Under the pieces are notes generated by a model. It saw only the letters and a program-made list of their open reading frames with translations, did not search any database and was not told the origin of the DNA. Shown here piece by piece: positions 10,190 to 20,750 of a DNA stretch of 64,000 bases. How positions within the stretch are numbered: position 1 is the first letter of the stretch; each line of letters opens with the position of its first letter. The translations under genes and the position numbers were made by a program. Source of the DNA: Porphyromonas sp. (GTDB taxonomy: Bacteria > Bacteroidota > Bacteroidia > Bacteroidales > Porphyromonadaceae); assembly GCA_022772085.1 (NCBI GenBank), contig JALFBN010000006.1, positions 1-64,000 on the forward strand, written 5' to 3'.

Positions 10190-10391
10190 CTCTACTCTAA
10201 TCAGTTACTTTGAAGAGGTTTGCATCAAATCTTTTTTTTGGGGGGCTTTCTTTGTTTATCCCTATTTAGAGTGCTTGTTGAGAGCCTCTCTTCCGCACAA
10301 AGATACGCTTATTATTACGTCTGTAATACCTTTTCGCAGCCCCGATCTTCCCTAAGGAAGCTTATTTTAAGGGTCATTCCGTATTGATGAC

Positions 10392-10420
10392 TTGGTGTTT
10401 TCGTTTTTTTTTTACTTTTG
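10392..10420 (+). promoter_or_regulatory. Candidate promoter TTG-N18-TACTTTTG
   Basis: TTG 10392-10394, TACTTTTG 10413-10420. Confidence 0.5.
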
Positions 10421-10600
10421 CGACCAAAGAGAAATAGGGAGAATACTCTGTGTATGTGGTAAGTGGAGTTCTCCTCTTTATCGAAGATACACGTTTTAAT
10501 GGAATATACGATGAATAAAACGGTAGAGATCCGATGGAGTGCATTCATCGGGAATGGTTTCATACTCAATGCGATCAACATACTGAAAAGGAGATGTCGA

Positions 10601-13111
10601 ATGATAATAGGGGAACAGTATAGATGTTATTATGGTCTGCTGGTACTCTTTTCTTTTTTGACTACAGTGCCATGGAGTACGTGGGCACAAAGTAAGTCCT
10701 GCATGGTAGTAGGTGTTGTTGTGGATAGCCTTTCCAATAGTCCAATACCCTATGCTACTGTGGAGTATAGACTTCAAGCCGATGCCCAACATCCCGGGGG
10801 TGCTCTTACGCTAGACGATGGGGCGTTTGTGTTGCAAGTTCCTTCAGAGGGGCTTTGTCAGTTTACAATTCGCTCTCTAGGCTATAAGGCGCTAACGTGG
10901 AAGCAGGCTATCAAGAACCCACAGACTCAGCTTGATACGATTCGTCTGACCCCCGAGGAAGCACTCCTTGATGAAGTTATGGTGGTGGCTCGTCGAAAGC
11001 TGATCCAACTTTCGCCCGTAGGGCTGACTTATGATATGAAAAACGATGCCTTGGCACAGACGGATAACCTCCTCTTTGCTCTCCGCAATGTTCCCTTGGT
11101 TAGCGTGGATGGAGAGGAGACTATTCGTATCAAAGGATCGACGAACTTTTCTGTCTACATTAATGGTACTCCCTCCCGAGTGGCTTCGATGAGCCCGACG
11201 GAGGTATTACGAGGAATCCCCGCCAATACAATTAAACGTGTGGAGGTGATTACTCGACTGGATGCTCGCTATGATGCTTCTGCAGGAAATGCAATCCTAA
11301 ATATCATTACTGATCGCAAAACTCTTGATGGTTATAGTGGATCACTCTCATTAAAAGGATCAACGATACCCACGATAGATGGAGCAACAACCCTCACACT
11401 TACTAAGGGAAAGTTGAGTGTAGCTCTCGCCTATGATTATAGTTATACTTTACATCAGAACCAACCCTTAGAAATCTCTAGGCGTACCTTCGCCGGTGCA
11501 CAGACTACCAGCGAATTGAAATCGATCCAAGGGAATGGCAATGATAACAAGGGAGTTTTCCAGCATCACATAGGGCGAATCATGGGTGAATATGCTCTTG
11601 ATAGCCTCAATATACTCTATGCTGATGGGCATTTTACCGCCTTTTCTGTTAATACCCAAGGGATAGATCGGCAAATATTCTCGCGCCTCGGTATGTCTAC
11701 TCACTATGCAATTCTAGACAAAAGGATGAGTAGACTTGAGGGATCAGCAGAAGGGAATCTCATTTATCGCAAGCTCTATGCAGAGGACAAAACACCTCAG
11801 TTTTCCGTTGGGTATCGCTATGCATACAATCCGGATCAGCGGTATAATGATATAACCGAGCGACAGTATCGTGACGGATTTACCTCTTGGGAAGCCTCTC
11901 TATTTGACGAGGTTCGCCGTAAGGAATGCTCTCGAGGAGGTCTGAGTGAGCATGCTTTGCAGAGTGATTATCAGTTCCGCTGGAGAGGTGGACACTCGAT
12001 GCACATTGGGGCTAAAGAGGTTGTTCGGCTGGGTAGTTCTCGTCCTGAATATCATGTGTGGGACTACGGGAAGAGCGAGTGGCGATTGGTGGATAATCCG
12101 CTTTACCAATTGGGTGATATGAGTCAATTGCAGAGTGTAACATCGGCTTATGCCAATTACTCATGGAATAAAGATCGTTTCGGTTTGAGTTTGGGCTTAC
12201 GAGGAGAATTTGTTTACGACAAGATTTCTTTTACTCGAGACGAGAAGCGGAATTTTCAGACACAAGGTTTGGGTCTGATACCAACACTCGATTTTTCCTA
12301 TAATCTAACGGATCGACAGCAGTTGTCGTTTTTCTATAAGATGAATCCCATCCGCCCCTCTATTTGGAGATTGAATCCATATCGCAGTCTGGGGAGCCCC
12401 TATGACCTTTCTTTCGGTAATCCTAATTTGAAGTCGGAGCGTCTCCACAGTTTGGATTTGTCATACACTCTGTTTTCCAATAACTGCTATCTTAGTTTGA
12501 GTGCAGGGTACAGTCATACGGATAATGCGATCATGCCTGTGAGTTATAGGGATGCCGAAAATCCGAATATCCTATGTAATACCTACGCCAATGCAGGAAC
12601 GCACAGAAAGCCTAGTGTCAGCTTTTGGACGAATTGGCGTCCGATTATGCCACTCTCACTTACATTTCATGGCATTTTTCAGTACCACTTGTTTGATCAT
12701 GCCTCTCAAGGGATACAACAACGGAGTTGGGAGAATCTCTTAATGGTCAATACTGATGTTTCGTTGCCCAAAGCATGGTTCCTCGGGACATCTTGGTATT
12801 GTTTTTCCAATCCTCCGCAGTTACGCACGACCTACTCGTATAGTCATCAATATAGCCTTTACGTAAAGAAGACTTTTTTTGATAATAAGTTCAATGTAAC
12901 GCTTATGGTGAATCACCCTTTCTCGCAATACAAACGCTTTGAGACGAAGCGGTGGGGAGATGACTTTGAGTATCGCCAAGTCAATTACATCCAGTCTCGT
13001 TCTATTGGGCTGAAGATCTCGTACAATTTTAATTCGGGCAAGAGTCGTAAGGTGACACGTAATCAAACGCTCTCGACAACAGACCTTGACACCCAAACTG
13101 GCGTCCGATAG
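10601..13111 (+). CDS. TonB-dependent-receptor-like outer membrane beta-barrel protein with N-terminal carboxypeptidase-regulatory-like domain
   Basis: Signal peptide (MIIGEQYRCYYGLLVLFSFLTTVPWSTWAQ), VVGVVVDSLSNSPIPYATVEYR, plug-like NVPLVSVDGEETIRIKGSTNFSVYINGTPS, barrel repeats. Start chosen at 10601. Confidence 0.85.
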   Translation: MIIGEQYRCYYGLLVLFSFLTTVPWSTWAQSKSCMVVGVVVDSLSNSPIPYATVEYRLQADAQHPGGALTLDDGAFVLQVPSEGLCQFTIRSLGYKALTWKQAIKNPQTQLDTIRLTPEEALLDEVMVVARRKLIQLSPVGLTYDMKNDALAQTDNLLFALRNVPLVSVDGEETIRIKGSTNFSVYINGTPSRVASMSPTEVLRGIPANTIKRVEVITRLDARYDASAGNAILNIITDRKTLDGYSGSLSLKGSTIPTIDGATTLTLTKGKLSVALAYDYSYTLHQNQPLEISRRTFAGAQTTSELKSIQGNGNDNKGVFQHHIGRIMGEYALDSLNILYADGHFTAFSVNTQGIDRQIFSRLGMSTHYAILDKRMSRLEGSAEGNLIYRKLYAEDKTPQFSVGYRYAYNPDQRYNDITERQYRDGFTSWEASLFDEVRRKECSRGGLSEHALQSDYQFRWRGGHSMHIGAKEVVRLGSSRPEYHVWDYGKSEWRLVDNPLYQLGDMSQLQSVTSAYANYSWNKDRFGLSLGLRGEFVYDKISFTRDEKRNFQTQGLGLIPTLDFSYNLTDRQQLSFFYKMNPIRPSIWRLNPYRSLGSPYDLSFGNPNLKSERLHSLDLSYTLFSNNCYLSLSAGYSHTDNAIMPVSYRDAENPNILCNTYANAGTHRKPSVSFWTNWRPIMPLSLTFHGIFQYHLFDHASQGIQQRSWENLLMVNTDVSLPKAWFLGTSWYCFSNPPQLRTTYSYSHQYSLYVKKTFFDNKFNVTLMVNHPFSQYKRFETKRWGDDFEYRQVNYIQSRSIGLKISYNFNSGKSRKVTRNQTLSTTDLDTQTGVR

Positions 13112-13113
13112 TT

Positions 13114-13884
13114 CTATTTGAGTGTGGAGTGGACACCTTCGGTCGGATTGACAATAATCTCTCCCGTCCTCGGGTTAACATAGGTCCCCGTTCCAACGAA
13201 AACATAGGTTTGTGGTGTGAGTTGATCTTTTAAGATGGAAGTATTGGCTACGCCAAGCGGGCCTCTGAATTGTACAAGGGAAGGTGCATTGTTGACTGGA
13301 TCGAAAGTTTATCCGTTATAGAGTACTCAACGCTGGGGCTTACAAAAGTTCTTTGAGAGATCAGCCCCATCCATTGGGATTGGTTATACTGAATACTCCC
13401 TTGTAGTGTCCAACGACCCATTTTGCAGTCCACCCCACCAACCAATGTATATAGAGAGCCATTTATTGGAGAGGTTTGGTACATGGCTAAAAATTGCGAC
13501 GAGAGTTGCGATGATGGCTTGTATGAAAGTACTCCCCACCTCCATAAACTTGAATTACGCTCTTGGTCATAACGAAGAAATCCTTGTACCAATCCTCCTC
13601 TAAATGATAGCTCTCGATTGAAGTTGAAACTTGTGGATAGTCCTCTCAGTTCATGAATACAAAATGCATCGTATTTCAGAGAGGAGGTTATGGGAGTAAG
13701 GTTGAGTCCTCCATAGAGAGAGGTCGTCGGTTTTAGAGTTGTCGTCTGAATGAAAAATGGGATAGGATGTTCTGTATCATTGCCAAATCCACCTCTCCAT
13801 TCTTGTCCGGAGCAAAAGGTCGGGATGAGATTCAGTAATGCTATACTTAAGGCTCCATCGCAAAGCTTTCATATACTTATTCAT
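13114..13884 (-). pseudogene. Frameshifted small outer-membrane beta-barrel-like protein gene
   Basis: Manual translation: signal-peptide-like MNKYMKAL..., then ALSIALLNLIPTFCSGQEWRGGFGNDTEHPIPFFIQTTTLKPTTSLYGGL...SITDKLSIQSTM in a second frame, then APSLVQFRGPLGVANTSILKDQLTPQTYVFVGTGTYVNPRTGEIIVNPTEGVHSTLK* in a third. Confidence 0.65.
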
Positions 13885-14052
13885 TAGGGTGACTCCACGG
13901 CGAAAGTAATCAATAAAGTTTGCCATTCTTGATATTGATGAGTTTTTTCTGTGTTTCTCTGTCTAAAAAATAAGAGAGTCCGAACGCTAGTTTAGACTCT
14001 CCTATTACCATTTTGTTAGATCATCTTGCGCCTCAGCGCGTTGTGCCCAGAG

Positions 14053-14139
14053 CGGAAGCGGGGGGATTCGAACCCCCGGTACGGTTACCCGTACGACAGT
14101 TTAGCAAACTGTTGGTTTCAGCCACTCACCCACACTTCC
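14053..14139 (-). tRNA. tRNA-Ser (anticodon GCT)
   Basis: Reverse complement GGAAGTG...ACAGT-TTGCTAA-ACTGT...long variable arm...CGCTTCC-G. Confidence 0.93.
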
Positions 14140-14237
14140 CTGTTCGGAGGGGCTTCCCTCTTCAGCGTTGCAAAGGTACTATTTCTTTTTGAATACACAA
14201 GGGATACGGCGATATATCGATTGCTTCATGGGGGGAT

Positions 14238-14271
14238 AAAAAAAGTGAGCTTGTCTCCCGACAAACTCACT
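14238..14271 (-). terminator. Intrinsic terminator (minus strand)
   Basis: agtgag-c-ttgtc-tccc-gacaa-a-ctcact hairpin; T7 on minus strand only. Confidence 0.8.
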
Positions 14272-14306
14272 CGTATTAACCTTAAAATCTAATACCATGA
14301 AAAACA
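14238..14306 (-). ncRNA. Candidate small non-coding RNA ending in an intrinsic terminator
   Basis: Minus strand: -7 element TACATTTG (plus 14312-14319), then about 65 nt, then hairpin AGTGAG-TTTGTC-ggga-GACAA-GCTCACT with T7; no ORF of note. Confidence 0.55.
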
Positions 14307-14823
14307 CAGTGCAAATGTAGAAAGAAAATTTGAAAGTACCCGAATTGTGCTTGGGCTAAATATCGCAGTGTATGTTTTTGCAAATACTAATATGTTGAAA
14401 TACAGCGTGTTGTTTCTTCTTTGGTGGTGGAAAGAATATTATACGAAAAGACCCCATTTCTCCTTCTCGTTGTGGCGATGATTATTGTATTGCAACATAC
14501 TTCTGATTTTTATTCCCGAATCCTCTGAAACAGAGGCACTCTATTTGACTGAAAATTTGAGCCCTAAAGTTTTTTTCTTCTTAGGCAGAACTTTTTGAAC
14601 TCCGAGGCAAGAAGATTTGGACTACAGCCCAAGAATTTTTTTTGCACTGCTTCCCACGATCTAATACCTACTGTCTGGCACTCTACATCTGCTGGCCGTC
14701 ATCTAGAGCCCGCTCTCTACCCACTAATGTCTAATTCTGTGTGATAATCTCTCGGAAATGGAATGAAACAACTAACTTTGTGGTGAAGAGCCAGCTCTCA
14801 AGAATACAGATGAAGAAAAAAAT

Positions 14824-15903
14824 ATGGATACTTCCGCGCAGGTTAAAGCTGAAATGTGTTGCTCAAAAGGATTGATCCCCGAGTGGTATCCTCAGGATGC
14901 TGTGCTGATCACCTGGCCTCATGAGAAGACGGATTGGGCTCCGATACTGCCTCTTGTGGAGGCGAATTACATCGCGTTGGCCACGGCAATACTTCGTCAC
15001 GAAACGCTTGTCGTTATCACTCCTTTAGGGTGCTCCATCGCTTCTCTATTGCCTGAGGAGCTTCGCTATCGCCTACGGGAGATCCCGATGAATACCAACG
15101 ATACTTGGGCTCGCGATTATGCACCGCTCTGTGTGCTCCGGGGTGGTAAAAAAGAGGTTGTCGACTTTCGATTCAACGGTTGGGGTATGAAGTTTGCCTC
15201 CAATTGGGATAATCAAGTCTCTCGTAGTTTGAGGCAAAGGGGCTTTTTTGCTTCGGATGTGGTATGGAATAATCAGCTGATGCTTGTATTGGAGGGTGGC
15301 TCTGTGGATGCCAATAGTCGAGGTGAAGTGCTGACTACAAGGCGCTGTTTGATGGAAGAGAATCGCAATGCCTTTGTGTCTGATGAGTTACAACTGGCCT
15401 CGTTGATCGCTTCGTCCCTCAGTACCGAGGCTTTAATTTATTTGGATCATGGAGCTATTGAGGGCGATGACACTGATGGCCATATCGACACGTTAGTTCG
15501 TTTTGTTAGTGATGATACTTTGGTTTATGTTTCCCCTACGGATCCCAATTCCGTCAATTACCAAGAATTGCTGGCTCTAGAGGCAGAACTTTGTGATCAT
15601 CCCGAGGTACAACGTCGGGGCTATCGTTTAGTGGGCTTGCCTGATGTCGGGAATTTGCCGGACGAAGAGGGAGAGCCAATGCCTGCTACCTATGCCAATT
15701 TCCTTTTTGTTAATGGGGCTTTGCTCGTGCCTACCTACGGAGTGCCCCAAGATGCTGAGGCGTTGGCTATTCTCCGAGAGCTTCTCCCTGATCGTGAGGT
15801 TGTTGGGGTCGATTGTGCCACACTGATCCGCCAGCATGGAAGCCTCCATTGCGCCACGATGCAATTCCCCAAAGGCTTTTTATCTCCTGAATTTTTAGCA
15901 TAA
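14824..15903 (+). CDS. aguA: Agmatine deiminase / peptidyl-arginine deiminase family
   Basis: NDTWARDYAPL, EGGSVDANSRGEVLTTRRCLM, DHGAIEGDDTDGHIDTLVRFV, GSLHCATMQFP motifs. Confidence 0.9.
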   Translation: MDTSAQVKAEMCCSKGLIPEWYPQDAVLITWPHEKTDWAPILPLVEANYIALATAILRHETLVVITPLGCSIASLLPEELRYRLREIPMNTNDTWARDYAPLCVLRGGKKEVVDFRFNGWGMKFASNWDNQVSRSLRQRGFFASDVVWNNQLMLVLEGGSVDANSRGEVLTTRRCLMEENRNAFVSDELQLASLIASSLSTEALIYLDHGAIEGDDTDGHIDTLVRFVSDDTLVYVSPTDPNSVNYQELLALEAELCDHPEVQRRGYRLVGLPDVGNLPDEEGEPMPATYANFLFVNGALLVPTYGVPQDAEALAILRELLPDREVVGVDCATLIRQHGSLHCATMQFPKGFLSPEFLA

Positions 15904-15947
15904 ACGGAAGTACCCAACTCACCTTTCACTTAGTTATACAATAGGTC

Positions 15948-16835
15948 GTGAATAGATTGAAAATAGGAATTATCCAGCAGGCCAATGGGGCTGACAGAGC
16001 TGACAACAAACGTCGCTTGGTTGCCAAAATAGAGCAATTGGCACAAGAGGGAGCCGGGCTTGTGGTTCTCCAAGAATTACACAATGGACTCTACTTCTGC
16101 CAAACGGAGGAGGTGTCCGTTTTTGATCAGGCAGAGTCGATCCCGGGGGAGAGTACCGAATACTTCGGAGAGGTGGCTCGTCGTTGTGGCATCGTACTTG
16201 TGTTATCCCTCTTTGAGCGTCGAATGTCCGGGCTTTATCACAATACGGCAGTAGTGCTGGAGCGTGATGGATCTATTGCCGGTAAGTATCGAAAGATGCA
16301 CATTCCCGATGATCCTGCCTACTATGAAAAATATTATTTTACTCCCGGAGATCTTGGATTTGAACCGATTCAAACTTCTGTGGGTTGCCTTGGAGTCCTC
16401 GTCTGCTGGGATCAATGGTATCCCGAGGCTGCTCGTGCTATGGCTTTGCGTGGGGCTGAGATCCTTATCTATCCTACGGCCATTGGCACTGAAAGCACTG
16501 ATCCTGAAGAGGAGCAGACCCGACAGAGGGAGGCTTGGTGTCTCGTACAACGGGGGCATGCTGTAGCTAATAATCTGCCCGTTGTAGCAGTGAATCGAGT
16601 AGGATACGAACCCGATCCCTCAGGACATACAGGGGGGATTACTTTTTGGGGCAATAGCTTCGTTGCTGGTCCCCAAGGAGAGTTGCTCGCTGAGCTTGGG
16701 GTGCAGGAGGAGATCCGACTTGTGGAGGTAGATCTCGATCGCTGCGAGCAGGTACGTCGTTGGTGGCCTTTTTTCCGCGATCGTCGTATTGATGCGTTTG
16801 CCCCTTTGCTCCAACGTTGTAGCGATAAGCCCTAA
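15948..16835 (+). CDS. aguB: N-carbamoylputrescine amidase (nitrilase superfamily)
   Basis: Glu-Lys-Cys nitrilase triad regions: LQELHNGLYF, KYRKMHIPDDP, LVCWDQWYPEAARAMALRGAE; follows aguA. Confidence 0.92.
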   Translation: MNRLKIGIIQQANGADRADNKRRLVAKIEQLAQEGAGLVVLQELHNGLYFCQTEEVSVFDQAESIPGESTEYFGEVARRCGIVLVLSLFERRMSGLYHNTAVVLERDGSIAGKYRKMHIPDDPAYYEKYYFTPGDLGFEPIQTSVGCLGVLVCWDQWYPEAARAMALRGAEILIYPTAIGTESTDPEEEQTRQREAWCLVQRGHAVANNLPVVAVNRVGYEPDPSGHTGGITFWGNSFVAGPQGELLAELGVQEEIRLVEVDLDRCEQVRRWWPFFRDRRIDAFAPLLQRCSDKP

Positions 16836-16856
16836 TTTGTCCTTAATGTTGACCGC

Positions 16857-17690
16857 TTGATCATGTATTCGTTTGATCACCAAGTCCTATTCGCTTTTGC
16901 TCTGACCCTCATGGCCGGTATTGCTACGGGGATTGGCAGTACTATTGCTTTCTTTTCAAAGCGTACCAATACGACCTTTCTTTGTGTTTCCTTGGGTTTT
17001 TCAGCAGGGGTGATGATGTATGTCTCCTTTGTGGAGATGTTTCCCTCTTCGCTGGAGATGTTCCAAAAACTATACCCTCATAGGTTGGCGAGTTTGTACA
17101 CGGCTCTCTCCTTCTTTGGAGGTATCCTCTTTATTGCTGCCATTGACAAATTGATTCCTCAACATGAAAATCCGCATGAGATGCATGGCTTGGAGGCATT
17201 GCCTGCTGCCTCTCATGTGCGTGATAAGAAGGTGTCTGATCGTAAATTGCTCCGTGTGGGGCTTTTTACTGCACTTATCCTGGTGATTCACAACTTCCCT
17301 GAAGGGATGGTGACTTTCCTCTCGGGGATGCAGGATTATCGTGTGGCATTGCCCATTGCTCTAGCTATTGCTATTCACAATATCCCCGAAGGGATCTCCG
17401 TCTCTGTACCTATCTTCTATGCGACGGGCAATCGAAAGCGGGCTTTTTTGCTCTCATTCCTGTCGGGATTGGCAGAGCCGTTGGGTGCTGTTTTTGGCTA
17501 TCTCCTACTTGCACCGTTCCTGACAGATAACATGTTTGGGATTATCTTTGCTGCTATTGCAGGGATTATGGTTTATATTTCCCTCGATGAATTGCTTCCC
17601 GCTGCAGAGGAATATGGAAAACACCACCAGGCCATTTATGGACTGATTGCAGGTATGGCAGTGATGGCAGCAAGCCTACTGATCCTATAA
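16857..17690 (+). CDS. zupT: ZIP-family zinc transporter (ZupT)
   Basis: HNFPEGMVTFLSG and AIHNIPEGISVSVPI motifs in TM segments. Confidence 0.9.
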   Translation: MIMYSFDHQVLFAFALTLMAGIATGIGSTIAFFSKRTNTTFLCVSLGFSAGVMMYVSFVEMFPSSLEMFQKLYPHRLASLYTALSFFGGILFIAAIDKLIPQHENPHEMHGLEALPAASHVRDKKVSDRKLLRVGLFTALILVIHNFPEGMVTFLSGMQDYRVALPIALAIAIHNIPEGISVSVPIFYATGNRKRAFLLSFLSGLAEPLGAVFGYLLLAPFLTDNMFGIIFAAIAGIMVYISLDELLPAAEEYGKHHQAIYGLIAGMAVMAASLLIL

Positions 17691-17800
17691 ATACTGCCAT
17701 CCCGAGGTATTGGTCTGCTTTTGTAGTCAAAATCAGCGATAGTTGTTACCTTTGCTCTTGAGATCGATAATTAGAATTTTTATAAGTAGCTGAAGTAATT

Positions 17801-19051
17801 ATGACGCAAAACAAAAGTAAGCTCCTATTAGCCACCATCCAGGGTACCGACCGCCCCGGTGTAACAGCCTCGCTTATGCAAATCCTCGCAGAGCACGATG
17901 CTTTTATCTTAGATATCGGGCAGGCGGATATTCATAGTAACCTTAATCTAGGAATCCTCTTTCAGACAACCGAGGAGGCTTCGGGAAAGATCCTCAAAGA
18001 CCTCCTCTTTAGGAGTTATGAACTTGGGGTCTCCATTCGATTTTCTCCCATTACGAGTGACAACTACACGCAGTGGGTAGATGCTCAAGGTAAGAACCGA
18101 TACATTATAACCGTTGTAGCCCGTAAGATTACGGCTGAGATGCTCTCTGCACTAACCAAAGAGGCGGCAGAGCAAGGGTTAAATATCGATAATATCCGAC
18201 GGCTTACGGGACGTATTCCCCTGGAAAAGGGAGAACGTGCCCCAATGGCAAGTATTGAGTTTTCGATGCGTGGTACTCCAAATAATATAGATGCACTCAA
18301 GGGGGCTCTCCTCCGGATCTCCTCCGAATTGAATATGGACATCTCTTTCCAAAGAGAATCCATGTTTCGTCGAATGCGTCGTGTAATCTGCTTCGATATG
18401 GACTCCACGTTGATCCAAACCGAAGTTATTGACGAACTTGCTATCAAGGCAGGGGTGGGCGATAAAGTGAAAGAGATCACCGAGCGTGCCATGAGGGGCG
18501 AAATCGATTTCAAGGAGAGCTTTACCGAACGGGTTGCTCTGCTCAAGGGATTGGATGTATCCGTGATGCAGGAGATTGCCGAAAACCTTCCCATGACAGA
18601 GGGTATAGATCGACTGATGAAAGTGCTCAAGTTAATGGGTTACAAGATTGCAATCCTCTCGGGAGGGTTTACCTATTTCGGTCATTATCTGCAGAAGAAG
18701 TTCGGGATTGATTATGTCTATGCAAACCAATTGGAGGTAGGTGAAGATGGTAAATTGACCGGTCGATACGTAGGTGAGATTGTGGATGCACACCGCAAAG
18801 CAGAACTCCTCAAACTGATTGCTCAAGTGGAAAAAGTAGATCTCCAACAGACCGTAGCTGTGGGCGATGGAGCCAATGACCTTATGATGCTTCGCGAAGC
18901 AGGGCTAGGGATTGCTTTCCATGCCAAGCCCAAAGTGAAGGCTACTGCTCGGCAAAGTATCTCTTTTGTGGGACTTGATGGCATCCTCTACTTCCTTGGT
19001 TATAAGGATTCAATTTTTGACGAAACGCTGATTAATCAACAAATTATCTGA
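17801..19051 (+). CDS. serB: Phosphoserine phosphatase with N-terminal ACT region
   Basis: CFDMDSTLIQTEVIDELA, SGGFTYFGHYLQKK, VGDGANDLMML HAD motifs. Confidence 0.95.
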   Translation: MTQNKSKLLLATIQGTDRPGVTASLMQILAEHDAFILDIGQADIHSNLNLGILFQTTEEASGKILKDLLFRSYELGVSIRFSPITSDNYTQWVDAQGKNRYIITVVARKITAEMLSALTKEAAEQGLNIDNIRRLTGRIPLEKGERAPMASIEFSMRGTPNNIDALKGALLRISSELNMDISFQRESMFRRMRRVICFDMDSTLIQTEVIDELAIKAGVGDKVKEITERAMRGEIDFKESFTERVALLKGLDVSVMQEIAENLPMTEGIDRLMKVLKLMGYKIAILSGGFTYFGHYLQKKFGIDYVYANQLEVGEDGKLTGRYVGEIVDAHRKAELLKLIAQVEKVDLQQTVAVGDGANDLMMLREAGLGIAFHAKPKVKATARQSISFVGLDGILYFLGYKDSIFDETLINQQII

Positions 19052-19199
19052 TACGGTTTCAATAAAAAGTAGCGACGAAGGTTGACTTCCCAAGGGGAGT
19101 GGTGGTTGGAGTTATGGTTTAACTGCGCGACTGCTTCGCTTCAAATTCTACGAGTTGCTCACGCAAAAGCGACTCTTCATATCCTATAACATAAATACA

Positions 19200-19502
19200 A
19201 TGATACGTCATCTTGTTACTTTTGCCCTAGATGGATTTGCCTCTCCTGAGGAAGCTCAGGCTCATCTTCAGCATATAAAAATTGCTCTAGAGGCACTCCC
19301 CAAAACAATTCCGGCCCTCAAGACTATGATGGTTTTTCCTAATGAAAACCCTGCGGAATCGGTAGGATTTCTTCTCGAAGCTCACCTGGAAACTTGGGAA
19401 GACCTCCCACTTTATGCCCAGCATCCCGACCACATTAACATTGTAAAAGAGCTAATTGCTCCTTACAAGATAGGGCGTGCGTGTGTCGATTTTGTAGTTT
19501 AA
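19200..19502 (+). CDS. Dabb (stress-responsive A/B barrel) domain protein
   Basis: [10 protein letters not shown]...[19 protein letters not shown] pattern; ATG at 19200. Confidence 0.75.
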   Translation: MIRHLVTFALDGFASPEEAQAHLQHIKIALEALPKTIPALKTMMVFPNENPAESVGFLLEAHLETWEDLPLYAQHPDHINIVKELIAPYKIGRACVDFVV

Positions 19503-19513
19503 CATCTCGTATT

Positions 19514-20254
19514 ATGAGTATCCTCCAAACTGAAAATCTGATCAAACGGTATCGTAATAGGACTGTGGTCAATCATGTCTCCGTGGAGATCCACCAAGGA
19601 GAGATTGTGGGCCTTTTGGGACCTAATGGGGCAGGAAAAACGACTACATTCTACATGACTGTGGGGCTTGTGGTGCCCAACGAAGGACGTATTATACTTG
19701 ACGGGGTTGATATTACAGATTATCCCGTCTATAAAAGAGCTCGGTTGGGTATTGGTTATTTGGCGCAGGAGGATAGCGTTTTTCGCAAGATGACCGTAGA
19801 GGATAATCTCAGGACTGTGCTGGAGATGACCTCACAAACTCGAGAAGAACAGGCAGAGAACTTAGAACGCTTGATCTCGGAGTTTCGACTTGACAAGGTA
19901 CGAAGGAATTTGGGTTCTCGACTATCGGGTGGGGAGCGTAGGCGTGTGGAGATTGCCCGATGTCTTGCGATCAATCCGCGCTTCATCATGCTGGATGAAC
20001 CTTTTGCGGGAGTCGATCCCATTGCCGTACAGGATATCCAATATATTGTAGCCCACCTTAAAGAGCGCAATATCGGCATCCTTATAACGGATCACAATGT
20101 AAATGAGACCCTTTCGATTACCGATAGGGCTTATCTTCTTTTCGAAGGAAAAGTCTTGTTTCAAGGTACGCCCGAGGAGCTCGCCGAGAACGAAATTGTG
20201 CGAGAAAAGTACCTTGGACGCGATTTCTTGCTCAGACGTAAACGATTCTTCTAG
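19514..20254 (+). CDS. lptB: LPS export ABC transporter ATP-binding protein
   Basis: [55 protein letters not shown] at 19514. Confidence 0.93.
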   Translation: MSILQTENLIKRYRNRTVVNHVSVEIHQGEIVGLLGPNGAGKTTTFYMTVGLVVPNEGRIILDGVDITDYPVYKRARLGIGYLAQEDSVFRKMTVEDNLRTVLEMTSQTREEQAENLERLISEFRLDKVRRNLGSRLSGGERRRVEIARCLAINPRFIMLDEPFAGVDPIAVQDIQYIVAHLKERNIGILITDHNVNETLSITDRAYLLFEGKVLFQGTPEELAENEIVREKYLGRDFLLRRKRFF

Positions 20255-20361
20255 GCTGTTTTGTATTCTATTGGTCTGATTTCAAATCGATTGTATCTGT
20301 TTTATTTACGATCTAAATAGATGAATAGAAAAACTTAATCGAGTTTATTACCACTCTTACA

Positions 20362-20369
20362 TACCTTTG
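20362..20369 (+). promoter_or_regulatory. -7 element TACCTTTG with no ORF downstream
   Basis: Exact TAnnTTTG match. Confidence 0.5.
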
Positions 20370-20393
20370 CAATGTGATTGATTCTAATAGAGT

Positions 20394-20475
20394 TTGGATG
20401 ATCTCACCGCCTAGGATAAAAAAGCGAGTCTTATTTTGAGTTTGTATTAAACCCTAGGCGTGTAAGATTATCCAA
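20394..20475 (+). other. Long imperfect inverted repeat / RNA hairpin (about 21 pairs)
   Basis: TTGGATGATCTCAC-CGCCTAGG pairs with CCTAGGCGTGTAAGATTATCCAA with one bulge, one G-U and one mismatch. Confidence 0.8.
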
Positions 20476-20750
20476 TAGGATAAAGGTGCCGGTGATTGAG
20501 CGCATTATTGGTATAGGAGATCAAGTAGAAGTTTAGAACTTAGAGAGAAAGAGAGGGTCTCGCTCGTATCGCTTCTCCATTGGGAAGCAGTATTTACCCG
20601 AGTAGCCAGAACCTTAACCCATCATCGGGACCTGGCTTTCTTCAGTTCGTCTCTTTGAATTTCTACAACCCCCTGTACCGTGTCGTTCTCTCGGCATCTT
20701 TTCTTTTTTTTATCGCAGAAGCTCTCGGCTATTTGAGACGAAAAAACACA

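Noticed and set aside
14026-14292. 88-aa plus ORF
   Set aside because: Overlaps tRNA-Ser on the opposite strand and the sRNA terminator; sequence is a tRNA-shadow artefact
18085-18630. 181-aa minus ORF antisense to serB
   Set aside because: Shadow ORF with low-complexity Ser/Arg/Ile composition
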